Below, piece after piece: positions 23,264-36,908 of a DNA stretch of 64,000 nt (position 1 is the first letter of the stretch; each line of letters begins with the position of its first letter). Origin of the DNA: Phlebopus portentosus (taxonomy: Eukaryota; Basidiomycota; Agaricomycetes; Boletales; Boletinellaceae); the NCBI GenBank assembly GCA_037892935.1, contig JAYXKI010000002.1, positions 1,240,001-1,304,000 of the forward strand. The letters are read 5' to 3'. Below the pieces are notes generated by a model. It was given only the letters and a program-made list of their open reading frames with translations. It was not told the DNA's origin and searched no databases. The position numbers and the translations under genes were made by a program.

Positions 23264-24835
23264 ATGCCTGTACCAGCGGAAGCTTCAACTTCAACCTCCC
23301 CTATCCCCTCCTTCAAGGAGCTGGGGATCATTGATCCTCTCCTTGAGGCGCTTGGGCAAATGAGCTTCAAGAAGCCCACAGAAATACAAGTGGAGGCATT
23401 GCCTCACGCGTTTTCTGGGAGAGATATCATCGGTGTTGCAGAGACAGGATCCGGAAAGACTGCCGCGTTTGCTCTGCCCATTCTTCAGAAACTTTGGGAG
23501 GAGCCGAGAGGCTTGTTCGCGTGCGTCTTAGCTCCCACACGAGAACTCGCATACCAGATCTCGCAGCAGTTCGATTCCCTTGGATCAGCTATTGGTGTGA
23601 GATGCGCTGTCATTGTCGGTGGCATGAACATGGTCGACCAGGCAGTTGCTCTGGCGAAGAGACCGCATATTGTCGTCGCTACCCCTGGACGTTTGCAGGA
23701 TCACTTAGAGAACACGAAGGGGTTCAGTCTGAGAGGAATCAGATTCTTGGTGTGTGCCCCTCTGTCTTCGTAAATCGATGAGTTTTCTGACATTGTCTTG
23801 TGTATAGGTGCTCGACGAAGCAGATAGACTTCTAGACATGGATTTTGGTCCCATCATCGACAAAATTTTGAAAGTCATCCCGAAAGAGCGAACTACGTAT
23901 CTTTTCTCCGCAACAATGACTACGAAAGTGGCAAAGCTACAGCGAGCGAGTTTGACTAATCCTGTTCGCGTGGAGGTCTCCAAAAAGTGCGTGTTAGTAT
24001 CGTTTGGCCTTATGTACTTCGCCTAACCCGTAGTTCGCAGATATACCACAGTGTCTACGCTCCTGCAATATTATCTCTTCATACCATACAAACAGAAGGA
24101 GGTCAACCTCATACACATATGTAATACTTTGGCACAGAATTCTATTATTATTTTCACGCGAACGGTCATGGATTGTCAAAGGTACGTTGAAGAGTAGTTT
24201 CCTCGGATTGTTCGTTCCTGAAGGCCTGCGCTTTAGACTTGCTGTAATTCTTAAAACGCTCGGGTTTCCATCTGTACCCTTGCATGGTCAGATGAGTCAA
24301 AGTTCACGTTTAGGTGCCCTGGCAAAGTTTAAGAGCGGCGGGCGAAGTGTCTTGGTTGCAACGGATGTTGCTAGCCGGTGAGTTAAATGATAATCGTTTC
24401 CACTTGTCCTATTCTAATATTATACTTAGTGGTCTCGATATCCCGTCGGTCGACGCGGTTATAAATTATGACATCCCTTCTCACTCAAAAGATTACATCC
24501 ACCGTGTCGGCCGAACAGCACGAGCTGGTCGCGCGGGGAAGTCTATTACACTCGTTTCGCAATATGACGTCGAGCTCATACAGCGAATTGAAGCCGTTAT
24601 CGGAAAGAAAATGGAACTCTGGCCAACAGACGCGGAAGAAATCGCGTTGCTCAGGGAAAGAGTTGACGAGGCTGCTCGACTTGCCGCAAAAGAGCTGAAG
24701 GAACAGGCAAAGGAAGGGAAAGGAAGGAGGAAGAGAGGCAGGGAGGATATTGGAAGTCTGGATGATCGGGATCGAGATGATGACGTTGTAGAGGCAGGTC
24801 TGCCCACAAAGAAGTTGAAGAAAGGACGACGATAA
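23264..24835 (+). CDS. RRP3: DEAD-box RNA helicase RRP3 / DDX47
   Basis: ATP-dependent RNA helicase of small-subunit rRNA processing in the nucleolus. Five exons (23264-23749, 23808-23986, 24041-24181, 24237-24377, 24430-24835) give 450 residues. Motifs in order: FKELG and Q-motif [12 protein letters not shown], Walker A AETGSGKT, Ia PTRELA, Ib TPGR, DEAD as [17 protein letters not shown] in [13 protein letters not shown], motif [14 protein letters not shown], and [18 protein letters not shown]. The short N-terminus and the Lys/Arg-rich C-terminal tail (KGRRKRGRE and LKKGRR) fit Rrp3/DDX47. The [15 protein letters not shown] segment (here [11 protein letters not shown]) after motif VI is also typical. 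Confidence 0.93.
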
Positions 24836-25122
24836 CGCGGGCGACTCGGATCTACCTTTGTATGATTATGCGTGGTTTCAAAATATCTGCATATCGGACC
24901 ATTCCAGGCACTGACTGTTTGTTTATAATTGTCCTGCAAGAGTGTTCCAATTCTGAACACATTGAGATCTCATTCATGGCGTCTATCGTGATTGCTGAAC
25001 ATCATAGCAAGGTTACAGTACTTAAGTAGATACAATATAATGAGATCAAGGAATTCGGTAACGCTGATTGCCAGTCTCGCAGAAATCAGAGGTTACTACA
25101 GAACGCGACTGACAGCGACCAA

Positions 25123-28149
<3,027 letters not shown>

Positions 28150-28305
28150 GATATGCTCGAGTGAATTAGTCTGGCGAACGTTCACTGTGGTCAATAGTCA
28201 AGACTCGGTGGGAACTTTCTCTCATTAGTCATCGCATCACATGATTGCTCACAGATTAAGTCTAATTTCTTGGGATTTCTCATCTACTGTACAATGCGTA
28301 CTGTT

Positions 28306-29357
28306 CTAATCCATAAACATGACGTCCGATCGCAAAACGTATTTGACTCCTTTTTGCACAACGGAACCTTCGTGGCGAAGGCATTCATATCCGTGGCTTC
28401 CAGAATCAAACAGGAAACTCAGCAATTCGCGAGTCATGCATCCGAGTCGGAAGGACAAGAAGCTCACCGATGAAGAAGAGCCATTCCTCGCTGCAACTCT
28501 GGCTTGATCAGCACTTCTTTGTCTTTCTTCTTCCCCTCTCCGGGATAGAATATGGTCTGAAAGAATACGATTCAAGTATTAACGATTACTTTAGCACTGA
28601 GGACAGCGCAGTCTCTTGTGTGTTGTGCCCACACGGACACCGGTGGTCTTTGATAGTTAATAGCGGTACTTACCTCTCCGCCGACGACTCCATCCTCCTT
28701 CCCACTCAAATATATCAGAAGCGTCCATTCAGAGTGAGCTCCCGAAACAGGATCCGTCACCGAGTCGTCATAATGGCATCCGAAGTGCTGCCCCTCCGTA
28801 TACTTATACATCCTTATGTTTGAATTGAACGATTGGGCTGGACGAGCCTTTAATACATTGCTATCAGGCTTCGAGTTCGCCTTTCTTGAGATCCTTGACT
28901 CTGGTAAAGGAAAATCGGGAAGGTGTGGAGAAAGTACAGAGAAAAGGGTAGCAGCGAACGAAGGAGACTGAACGACTATACGGTCTTCATAGAAGTAAAA
29001 TTCGTTGATGACACGGTGACGTGAATATACAGAGAGACGAAACATACGATTGACGCGAACTGCCTCCCCTTTCTTCGGTGCAGGAGTAAGTTCCAAAGGT
29101 AATTCTTCAATAAGTTTGATGAAACGTTTACACTCGCTCTCGTCGAAAACATCCTGATAATGTTAGATTCTTCCGTAAATGTTCAATATATCAAAGCTCA
29201 CTGGAATGAGCAAGATTTTGTCAGGAACAAAGTCTTTGACCACGAGTGATTCTTTTGGTGATACAGAAGGAAACTGAACCTCCGCAGGAGGTGCTCTTGA
29301 TACGTTGGGTGCTGAATTCGCTGATTTCTCCTTTACTTTCCCAGATTTCTTAGCCAT
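28306..29357 (-). CDS. 2OG-Fe(II) dioxygenase (prolyl-4-hydroxylase-like)
   Basis: Non-heme iron, 2-oxoglutarate-dependent oxygenase of unknown substrate. It starts MAKKSGKVKEKSANSAP at 29357, with a Lys-rich leader. Catalytic residues fit the family: the HxD pair is in QHFGCHYDDSV, and the distal histidine and the 2OG-binding region are in the last exon near YECLRHEGSVVQKGVKYVLR. The block FYPGEGKKKDKEVLIKPELQ lies between them. A splice after ALLHR (donor GTGAGC near 28473) is needed to reach the last block. The stop is TAG at 28306-28308. It lies 156 nt upstream of CDC5 on the same strand, and tRNA-Ser is just upstream. Fungal relatives are usually annotated only as oxidoreductase domain proteins. 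Confidence 0.8.
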
Positions 29358-29466
29358 AAGCCCTCGAGAATCACCGACAAGCCAGAGTGCAACGAATCAG
29401 GTCCTTGATGTAGGAGGGAAACTCGGCGCTTGTCATGACCGAATGTAGTAAAAAAATGAAAAAAGT

Positions 29467-29559
29467 CGTCACCTGTGCGATTCGAACACACGCGTGCAAA
29501 GCACAACCGCTGACTAATCAAATAGCAGGCGATCCCGTTAACCACTCCGGCAAAGTGAC
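29467..29559 (-). tRNA. tRNA-Ser(GCT) with an 11-nt intron
   Basis: A class II tRNA can be folded by eye on the minus strand. The acceptor stem GTCACTT pairs with AGGTGAC (one G-T), and the discriminator is G, as expected for serine. The D stem is CCG/CGG around GAGTGGTTAA. The anticodon stem ATCGC pairs with GCGGT. The anticodon GCT lies at 29524-29526, followed by A37 and an 11-nt intron (29512-29522) at the canonical 37/38 position. The long variable arm TGTGC-TTT-GCAC is serine-type, and the T arm is GTGTG-TTCGAAT-CGCAC. A run of four Ts on the transcribed strand follows within a few bases. It decodes AGC/AGT. Confidence 0.93.
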
Positions 29560-29665
29560 CTAAGAAGTTATTCGCTTATAATTTAATCTAGGAATATGCT
29601 CAGAAAACCGTACCTCCTGTTGAAGAAAAGTGTTTTTGTCCTGATTCAACATGCTCCATGTGCTT

Positions 29666-31011
29666 TTAAGCAGCAATTTTCTCATTGAACTCTTTTATAA
29701 ATGAAACTAGCTTGTCCACCTGTTCCTCTGTAATAGCATTGTAGATCGAGACACGAATTCCTAGGCATCAAAGTCTTAGAACAGAGGGAGACAGAACGTC
29801 GAATTGGCATACCTCCGACTGAGCTATGTCGATGCATGTGTCAGTAAAAACACCTATCAGACAGAAAGCATTGCTTACCGATGACCTTTCATGGATTTGA
29901 AGCCCTGTGCTTCGCCAGAGGCCAAGAATTGCTTTTCTAACTCCTCATCCTTACCTCTGAAGACGACATTCATCCAGCTCCGTGATCCGTCTTTAACATT
30001 GAACCGAATCAGGTTCTTCCCTTCGCTCTCTTTGAGAACACCGTACAGCTTCTCTTGCTTTCGCCTATTCGTCTCTTCGACGACCTTCAAACCACCCACG
30101 TTCTCCATACGCTCCAGAACAAGCATCGCAACGTATATAGCAAACGTAGGAGGTGTGTTGTATAGGCTTCCAGAGTCTGAATACGTCTTGTACGCAAGCA
30201 TCTTGGGAACCGGCGCTGCGCCCATCTTTGCTGCTGCATCGACATCAACGAGACAGTCTTCGCGCACAATGACTATCGTCACCCCAGACGGGCCAATGTT
30301 TTTCTGCGCGCCTGCAAAGATCACAGCATGGTCGGCCAAGCGCGGAATTTTTCGCGACATAAACGACGAGGAGTAGTCCGCAACCAGTGGCGGAATAGCT
30401 CCACCGCCGGGTGCATCCCGCGCGAGTAAGTGAAACGGGAAGCTCGACGGGGTGCGGTCTTCCTGTGCGAACTGCACGCCATGAACGGTCTCATTTTCGC
30501 AGTAGTAGATGAGGGCAGGATCTGCTGAGAACTTGAAGGCTTCATGTGGCGGGATGCCTGTGAAGCTCTTTCCGTCCGACGAATGCTCGCGAGCGTCTAC
30601 GACGATATTCACGTGTGCACCACCCAGACGACGCGCTTCTTCTGCGGCCTTCTTGCTCCACGATCCAGTAACAACATAGTCCATAACGTGCTCCTCGTCT
30701 GGTATGTTCGGGTGCAGAAGTCGATAGCGGGCGAGCATGTTAAGCACGACGCTAGAGAATTGCTGCGTACCTCCGCCCTGTATGAAGAGGATATGGTGCG
30801 TAGGCGGTACATCGAGTTGCGTCCGAATGAGCTGCTCCAAACGCTTGACAACTGTGCCAAATTCTTTCGAACGATGAGAGATTTCCGATATACCGATACC
30901 GGTGCCCTGGAAGTTGAGCAGAGCTTTGGCAGACTCCTCTAGAACAGAGTCAGGCAACGCTGAAGGACCGGGGCCAAAGTTGATGACCTGCGTCCGATCC
31001 ATGACTTGCAA
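29666..31011 (-). CDS. SER1: phosphoserine aminotransferase
   Basis: PLP enzyme that converts 3-phosphohydroxypyruvate and glutamate to 3-phosphoserine in serine synthesis. Motifs: VINFGPGPSALPDSVLEE near the N-terminus, ISHRSKEF, FIQGGGTQQFSSVVLNM for cofactor phosphate binding, and the PLP lysine in FAGAQKNIGPSGVTIV. DSGSLYNTPPTFAIYV and GFKSMKGHRSVGGIRVSIYNA also match. Two short introns near the 3' end split GHR|SVGG|IRVS. The protein ends EKIAA at 29668. Either ATG 31011 or the in-frame ATG 31002 (MDRTQVINFGPG) may start it. Length is as expected for SerC. Confidence 0.94.
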
Positions 31012-32408
31012 AGAGTAGAAGAAACAGCCCGAGTCATTCGCACAAATTTGTATACCAAATCCGTACGGATCGACGTGCTTTGTATAATGACGTAAAGTAA
31101 GTAAGAGTCGATCCCGATGCCAGTGGGACTGATGCGAATCAATATTCCGCTGTTCAGCAGCTCTTTCTCATGTAAACGAGCGTGACAGGTGGGCAAACCA
31201 GCTTCGAGCAAATGTTCTGGACGAATCCCATCTTGCCACCAACTACATAGGACACACGCGTTGGCAGTCCAGCTGAGCTGTGGTGTCTGACTGATTCAGA
31301 GCATCTCGGACTGACCTGATCGTCAGACGCTTTCCTATTCTTCAGGTCTAGTACTGGTCTCACCCGGGATCGACAAGGTTTATGGGGACCGTTAATCAAA
31401 CCTTCGACTCAAGGCACTCGGTCGTCATCCAACCGAAGTGATTCCATCTCGAAAGATAACAACTGCATGATTCCAGATAACTTCCTCGTCTGATACGAAC
31501 GCATCCTTTGGCTTCAGGAAGCTTGTCCTGGTGCCACGAGTCAGATCATGCGACCCACGACGCGTCTACAGAAGAAAAAGAAACCAGGAAGAGAACTTTC
31601 TATCGTACGATCCTTGCATCCCTTCCCGCACACAAGACTGTTTGACCAGAATGATTGAAGCAATAGAGATAGCAATACAGTACCTGTGAAAATTCAACTT
31701 TATCCATTTGGTGATGATGCAATTTGCGGACACGTACTACAGCAGGAAGACTAGATACTGATGCAGTAGAGTATTTATGAGAACGAGGGAAGAGATCGCA
31801 GAGATATGTAGAGATCGTTGGGCGTAGCCCTGTCAAAACGAAAGCCTCGCAAAAGCAAATACGAAGATTCAAACATATATAGGAAAGGGTCAAAGGGGCG
31901 TGAGGCTTGGGGATAAAGGGTAAAAAAAGCAAGGAATGATAGTTGATACAAAAACTTGAAGATCGCAAGTTTCGCAAAAAAAAAAAAAGTTACGTCGAAG
32001 TCGACGACGGGTACAGAAGAAAAAAGTAATTGAATTCCAAAGAAAGGCGTGATGATGCACGTAATCAAATGAACACGAGGCGGACTGCTTTCGGCTGAAA
32101 GCCCATAAGAAAAGGCAACAAGTTGCACGAGTTATACACGAATGGATAGAGGTCCGCAGGTTTCGGTCCGAACGGGAAAGAAAGACGCCGATGGCTGAGA
32201 TAAGGCGTATAAGTTGTCGTTTCAGCGATTGATAAAGAAAGAGCTATGGTCGGAAATGCCGATGGTTGTTTGCCAGAAGATACGTTACGATGAATGCAAG
32301 TGTGTGCAAGAAATAACTTGAGCGTCGTGAGATCGATGGTGAGACGAAAACGAGGATCCAATAAGTACAGCTTGAAAAAGATCTGCGAGCAAAGGAGAGG
32401 CATCCAAA
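31012..32408. other. 1.4-kb region without a supported gene
   Basis: Lies between SerC (minus) and the Ser/Arg-rich orphan gene (minus). The minus strand is T/C-rich from about 32440 down to 31580, with several short overlapping frames that look like chance. It probably includes a long 3' UTR of the orphan gene and the promoter of SerC. No tRNA, repeat or motif was recognised. Confidence 0.5.
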
Positions 32409-33284
32409 TTAAGGGGATGAAGGCTCTCGTTGCCACCAATTTTCCTCAGCATGGACGTCTGCGAAAGCAAGAGGCATCAAGCGATGGAAGCCGGCGTCGA
32501 CGGGAAGCACGGACGGCCGCATAGGCGGCGTCTTTAGCACATCGTCGTCCGCCGGGCTATCGAGCGAGAAGGGAAGTTCGGTTAGCGGGGAGTCGAAAGC
32601 AGTTGTTGGGACGAGTTCCGGGGTGGCGAGCTGAGTAAGATCGGTGGGGAAGGGGGCGGAACGAAGAGAAGACTTGCGGCTACGGATCGGACCAGGACCG
32701 GAAATGGTGGAACTGTCCTTTGCGCAAGGACGAATGGGCAGATCCGACAGGTTCAACGGGATGATACGATCATCTTCTGGTTCTGCATCTAACATCGAGA
32801 TCCACGGGATCTTGTCAAATGTCGCGGGGCCGCTACAAACGATACTGCAGTCTGAAAGCCTGCAGTGACGTGAGCGGCCAGATGAGCGCGTCGCGTAAGC
32901 ACTCCTTCGCCTTCTACCAGAAGTGCATTGGGGAGTAGGGGAGCTCTGGGAAGAAGAACGCGTCGGTGAGAAACGGCAGGACATAGAGCCGCGGCAATCG
33001 CTTACAGGGCAAGGGGGTCTCGCACGGCGCTCGGGAAGGCGGATAGGTGACATCAGGCAGGGGGGCACATCACGCGGCAGAGAGCATCGCGAAATCGACT
33101 GCAAGCCACAATATGAATTGAATGATATAAACGATTATAACCAAAGCAGACCTACCGTCTCAGTGCCAACGCTTGGAGGGGGGATAGCCGAGGGCCTGCC
33201 GTCGAGGGAGAAGCGCGTCGGAGAGGGACGAACGCGTCTCGGAGCGGGAGCGCGAATTGAGAACGGGGACGGTGCAGAGTGCAT
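32409..33284 (-). CDS. hypothetical Ser/Pro/Arg-rich protein
   Basis: Not recognised. Two exons (33284-33156 and 33098-32409) joined by a 57-nt intron with GTAGGT donor give 272 residues in frame. The protein is rich in Ser, Pro and Arg (for example RAPAPRRVRPSPTRFSLDGR and SGRRRRSAYATRSSGRSRH), with several Cys in the middle. It then becomes acidic and Ser/Pro-rich (LDAEPEDDRIIPLNLSDLP, DSPLTELPFSLDSPADDDVL). No signal peptide or membrane span is seen. The composition suggests a disordered, possibly regulatory protein. It is flanked on both sides by unusually long non-coding stretches. Confidence 0.55.
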
Positions 33285-36200
33285 GATGCTTGCTCGATAA
33301 GACGTTAAGCTGGGAGCGCAGGGGACGTAAAAAAAGTACAAAAAAGCGGGAAAGGGGCAGCGCAGGCGAGTTATAAATCCTGAGAGAGAGATGAACTAAA
33401 AGAAACTTGAGAGGGAGTGCATAGGGCGCCGATGAGTGAGTCGACGCAAGGGGAGGGGGGACCGGAAGAGGAGAGGAGACAATGGGCGGAGTCAAGTTAA
33501 GAGAGAGGCGCGTGTCCCCCGAATTGGGACTCGTGGTGCTGCGATTACTAAGCAATGGCATAAAAAACTTCATGTCCAAATATGGCTAGTCACCCCTTCA
33601 GTTGGTTCCGCACTTCTCTCCATTGTCCTCCAAATCGATATATTCATCCATTATTTCTCCCTCCTAACACCTAGCTCTTCTTCACATCCTGATCGTTATC
33701 ATTATCCCCATCGCATATCTAGGGCCTTCACTTGTGTGACGACAATAAAACGGGCTTCATCCGTACTGTACTTCGGCCTGAACATCACACAAACAAACGC
33801 CAGACAGACAAATCACACAAGCTCAAGCCCATCCATCAAACAAGGATCACAGTTATCGCCGTCCCGCGCGGCTGCCGCCGTTTCATTGCCTTTCCGGGCG
33901 AGCTGTGCAGCGCGCCTTCACCTCTTTTTCCGTCCCTCCTCATAAACAGCTCCTCGGCCCTCGCAACTCTTCACACATTCAGTTATGCTACCGTAACACA
34001 AAGCGATGCATGCCTTTTCTTACTCAGTACGGCATCTCAATTTGAGTGTACCCCTGTGTCCATTTGAACTTTGCCCCGTCGAATGCCCTTATTTAGGAGC
34101 GTATCCCATGTCGTGGCGTCGGCGCATGTCCCCACGTGTAACGACGCCGACTCGACAGGCGTGTCCTCTTTCCGGAGTTGTCACATATACCGATATGGCA
34201 CTGCCGCTACCGGCCATTTTCTTGTTTCGTCTACAGTCTGAATCCGGTCGTGCTACACATCCGTTCAGTACGTCTGCGTCTGAGTGTGGCGAGTGGCACA
34301 CATCTAAAGTCTCTACCCAAGTACGTCAGTGCAGCGGCTTTCAGCTCTTCAACATTTTTTCAGAGCACCCATTTGAATTTGGCCTGAAACCGGAAACGGT
34401 GATACCGAATCCGGCTGAGTGTGTGGCCGTTACGGCGTTGTGGGTCCCGGTTTACACGGATCGACGCCTATCCAAACATTCATTCAATCTCTATTTGTCT
34501 TTGACACATTGTGCATCAGACAAATATTTGCTTGTGTGTGAGAGAATTCGTAGCCATGCGCTTTATTGCTAACAACAGCATAGCTATCAAAACCACGAAT
34601 AATAGACAATAACGATCAGCTATCCCTGTCAGTTGGGTACCTTTTATCGAGTCAACTCAGATGCCAACGTATCGCCATGTTTCACTTCTCATCCTAGCTG
34701 CCTGCGCATCCGCCGCTTCGACCACGTTAGCAACTTTGTCGCCGGTTGAAATCGAGCCCTCAATTGCCGGAACATGTGCAATATGAAACGACATCGTCTT
34801 TGTTCTATTGATGCAGATACTTGGATGTGATTGGCGTGATGCAATGAATGACTCACACGTTCCGCCTCTTTTGCGACGTTGCCATCGCAAATGCATATCA
34901 AAGTGATTATGATAATGATTCTGGACTTCCTAAATATTTATCATGATGGTCAATGCGGCGCAACGAGATATCACGCTTGCACAGCTCTTGAGTGACAGTA
35001 TTTCGCCGCACATCGAGTTGTTCCCATCTAGAATCGGTAGAGGATTTGTAGCATCTTGACAAAGTCTTCCGATTTGAAGATGCCGAGAAACCGAACAACC
35101 CGAACAACTCCTGTCGGTCCGCTAAGTCGCACCACTGCTCGGGATCGGAGGGCTCCTCAACATCAGACTCGGGTCACTCATGTATAGCTCACACGAAGGG
35201 GAAAACACTCGGGATACCGTCACTCCTCTGCCGATTCTACCATCGTCGAGTAGCTCGAGTAGCCAATCAAGCATCTCGCGCTGGATTGATGTTCGCAAAC
35301 ACAATTTTTGTTTTCCCAGCATGAAGCTAAGAGAACGGAATGGATCCCTTCTTTACTGAACGTCGATTGAATAGAACTAAGAACACTCTGAATTAACTGA
35401 TTGAAGGCAAAAGTCTTCGCTCCGAAGAGCGAAATCCTTGATACCAGAGCTCGGATTCCGGAATGTTATCGCAGCTGCGTCCGCAGCGGCTGACAAGGTA
35501 GAGGTCGAGGTATTTCGGATGCTAGGAACACTCAAAGCAAGTGGGCTGAATGAGTCCGTTCGGGCAGAAAGCGGCGAGATGTCGTGAAAGTGAAGAGCAT
35601 CACAGTTCGGAAGCTCATTGTCACGCGGGATCACGGAACGTGAATAGAAACCCACTGATGATGGAGTGACCAACTAGATTTGAGAATGCGGTCGTGATGA
35701 ACTGCGGCTGGGCGATGTGAAACGTGGAGGGCGAGCACTTCGCTGATCTGAATAGGGCCTTCTTGACTGCCCACAGGAGTAAAAAGGGAGGACCTCACCA
35801 ACCTAGTCCGATGTAGAGCAGCACCCCATCAGACAAGAACACAAATTGAGGAGCTTGCTCGTTTGGTCCACAGATACTTTTATGTGGCAGTAACACCTGG
35901 TACGACTTTTGCGCTACGCACGGGTATATACGGAAGTGGTCGTCATTATCGTTCAATTCAGTCAGAAGACTCCGCGGATCTTTACAGGCGCTTGTTTGGT
36001 ATCGATTGTCTGAGGGTGGGGAGGACCGCACCAGACAGGCGCAGAGGAAATCAGACAAAAGCAGTAATCGAGGTACGGCAGAATGATACCGAGTGAACAT
36101 CACGAAAGAAGCTTCGCGAGGCCTAGGTGAGCCGGTCTTACTGTAACAAACTTCAGGCTTTGCTACGCAGCGATTTCAACGTTGGGCAAAGCCGCGGCGG

Positions 36201-36757
36201 ACGAACAGAGCAGGATACTCGGAGATAATCCGCGCGTTCACCCAGATAAAAAAGCACTGTCACGCCTATAAGTACTGTTTGGTTACTTGAAACGTTTCAG
36301 AGTACAACAAAATTCTAAGTATCACGGAAACTGAATTGTGGTTTAAGGAGTGTTCTGGATGGAAAGGTAAGTTCGCCATCAAATGGACTTTGTCCTATGC
36401 AGTGATACTACAGGTGCAGCTTGCGTTGAGTGCACAATAAGGAAAATAAACGCTCGCAGAACGGAGTACAAAGACCGGTGATGCACAAGTTGGACACGAA
36501 TTGATGAGGCCTGGAAAGCTTAACCAGAAAGTTCCCCAATTTCAGAGAAATTGCAAAGGCGACTGGAAAGCCAATAAGGCGAGGATACGCACAAACACAC
36601 ACGCGAACCGATGAGAGTGAAGGTGCTATATCAATCACCTGAGTGCGATGCCTATATGAAAAAGGAAGAGTTGCTAGAAGATGCTAGAAACACAGCCAAA
36701 TCGGGTGTCGTGCGAACAAAAAGTTTGAGTAGGAGGACGCCAAAGGGGACGCGCGTC
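33285..36757. other. 3.5-kb gene-poor region
   Basis: No gene is supported between the Ser/Arg-rich orphan (minus) and the HSP90 promoter. The longest frames are 33436-33945 and 34006-34572 (plus) and 35795-36103 (minus, with a hydrophobic N-terminal stretch). None shows a family motif or convincing splice partners. The part next to the orphan start is C/T-rich on the plus strand (33590-34000) and may be its promoter and leader. A short, multi-exon or non-coding gene at 34.6-36.1 kb cannot be excluded. Confidence 0.45.
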
Positions 36758-36776
36758 GAAGGTTCGAGAATTATTC
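36758..36776 (+). promoter_or_regulatory. heat-shock element upstream of HSP90
   Basis: GAA-gg-TTC-ga-GAA gives three perfect alternating nGAAn units (36758-36770), followed by a fourth TTC at 36774-36776 with one extra base of spacing. This is the canonical binding pattern of trimeric heat-shock factor. It lies 16 nt upstream of the TATA box and about 130 nt upstream of the HSP90 ATG. Confidence 0.85.
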
Positions 36777-36791
36777 GTAGTCCATTCCTCT

Positions 36792-36797
36792 TATAAA
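36792..36797 (+). promoter_or_regulatory. TATA box of HSP90
   Basis: TATAAA lies 111 nt upstream of the HSP90 start codon and just downstream of the heat-shock element. The following C/T-rich leader (36798-36908) fits a strong fungal promoter. Confidence 0.75.
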
Positions 36798-36908
36798 CAG
36801 CGCCCCGCCCGTTTTCATCACTCTCAAGTTGCTTTTGTCCTGCTCATCTTACCCGCGAGTCTTGCTTTCATCCTTCTGTTGTAACCTCTCTTCAAAAAAT
36901 ACTTAGCC

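Noticed and set aside
33436..33945. 169-codon plus-strand open frame upstream of the orphan gene
   Set aside because: Low-complexity Ser/Lys/Arg composition from the C/T- and A-rich promoter of the minus-strand gene, with no motif.
34006..34572. 188-codon plus-strand open frame in the gene-poor region
   Set aside because: No domain, no splice partners and a composition like translated non-coding DNA.
35795..36103. Minus-strand frame with a hydrophobic N-terminus that could be a signal peptide
   Set aside because: I could not extend it through credible splice sites into a longer protein. Left as unsupported.
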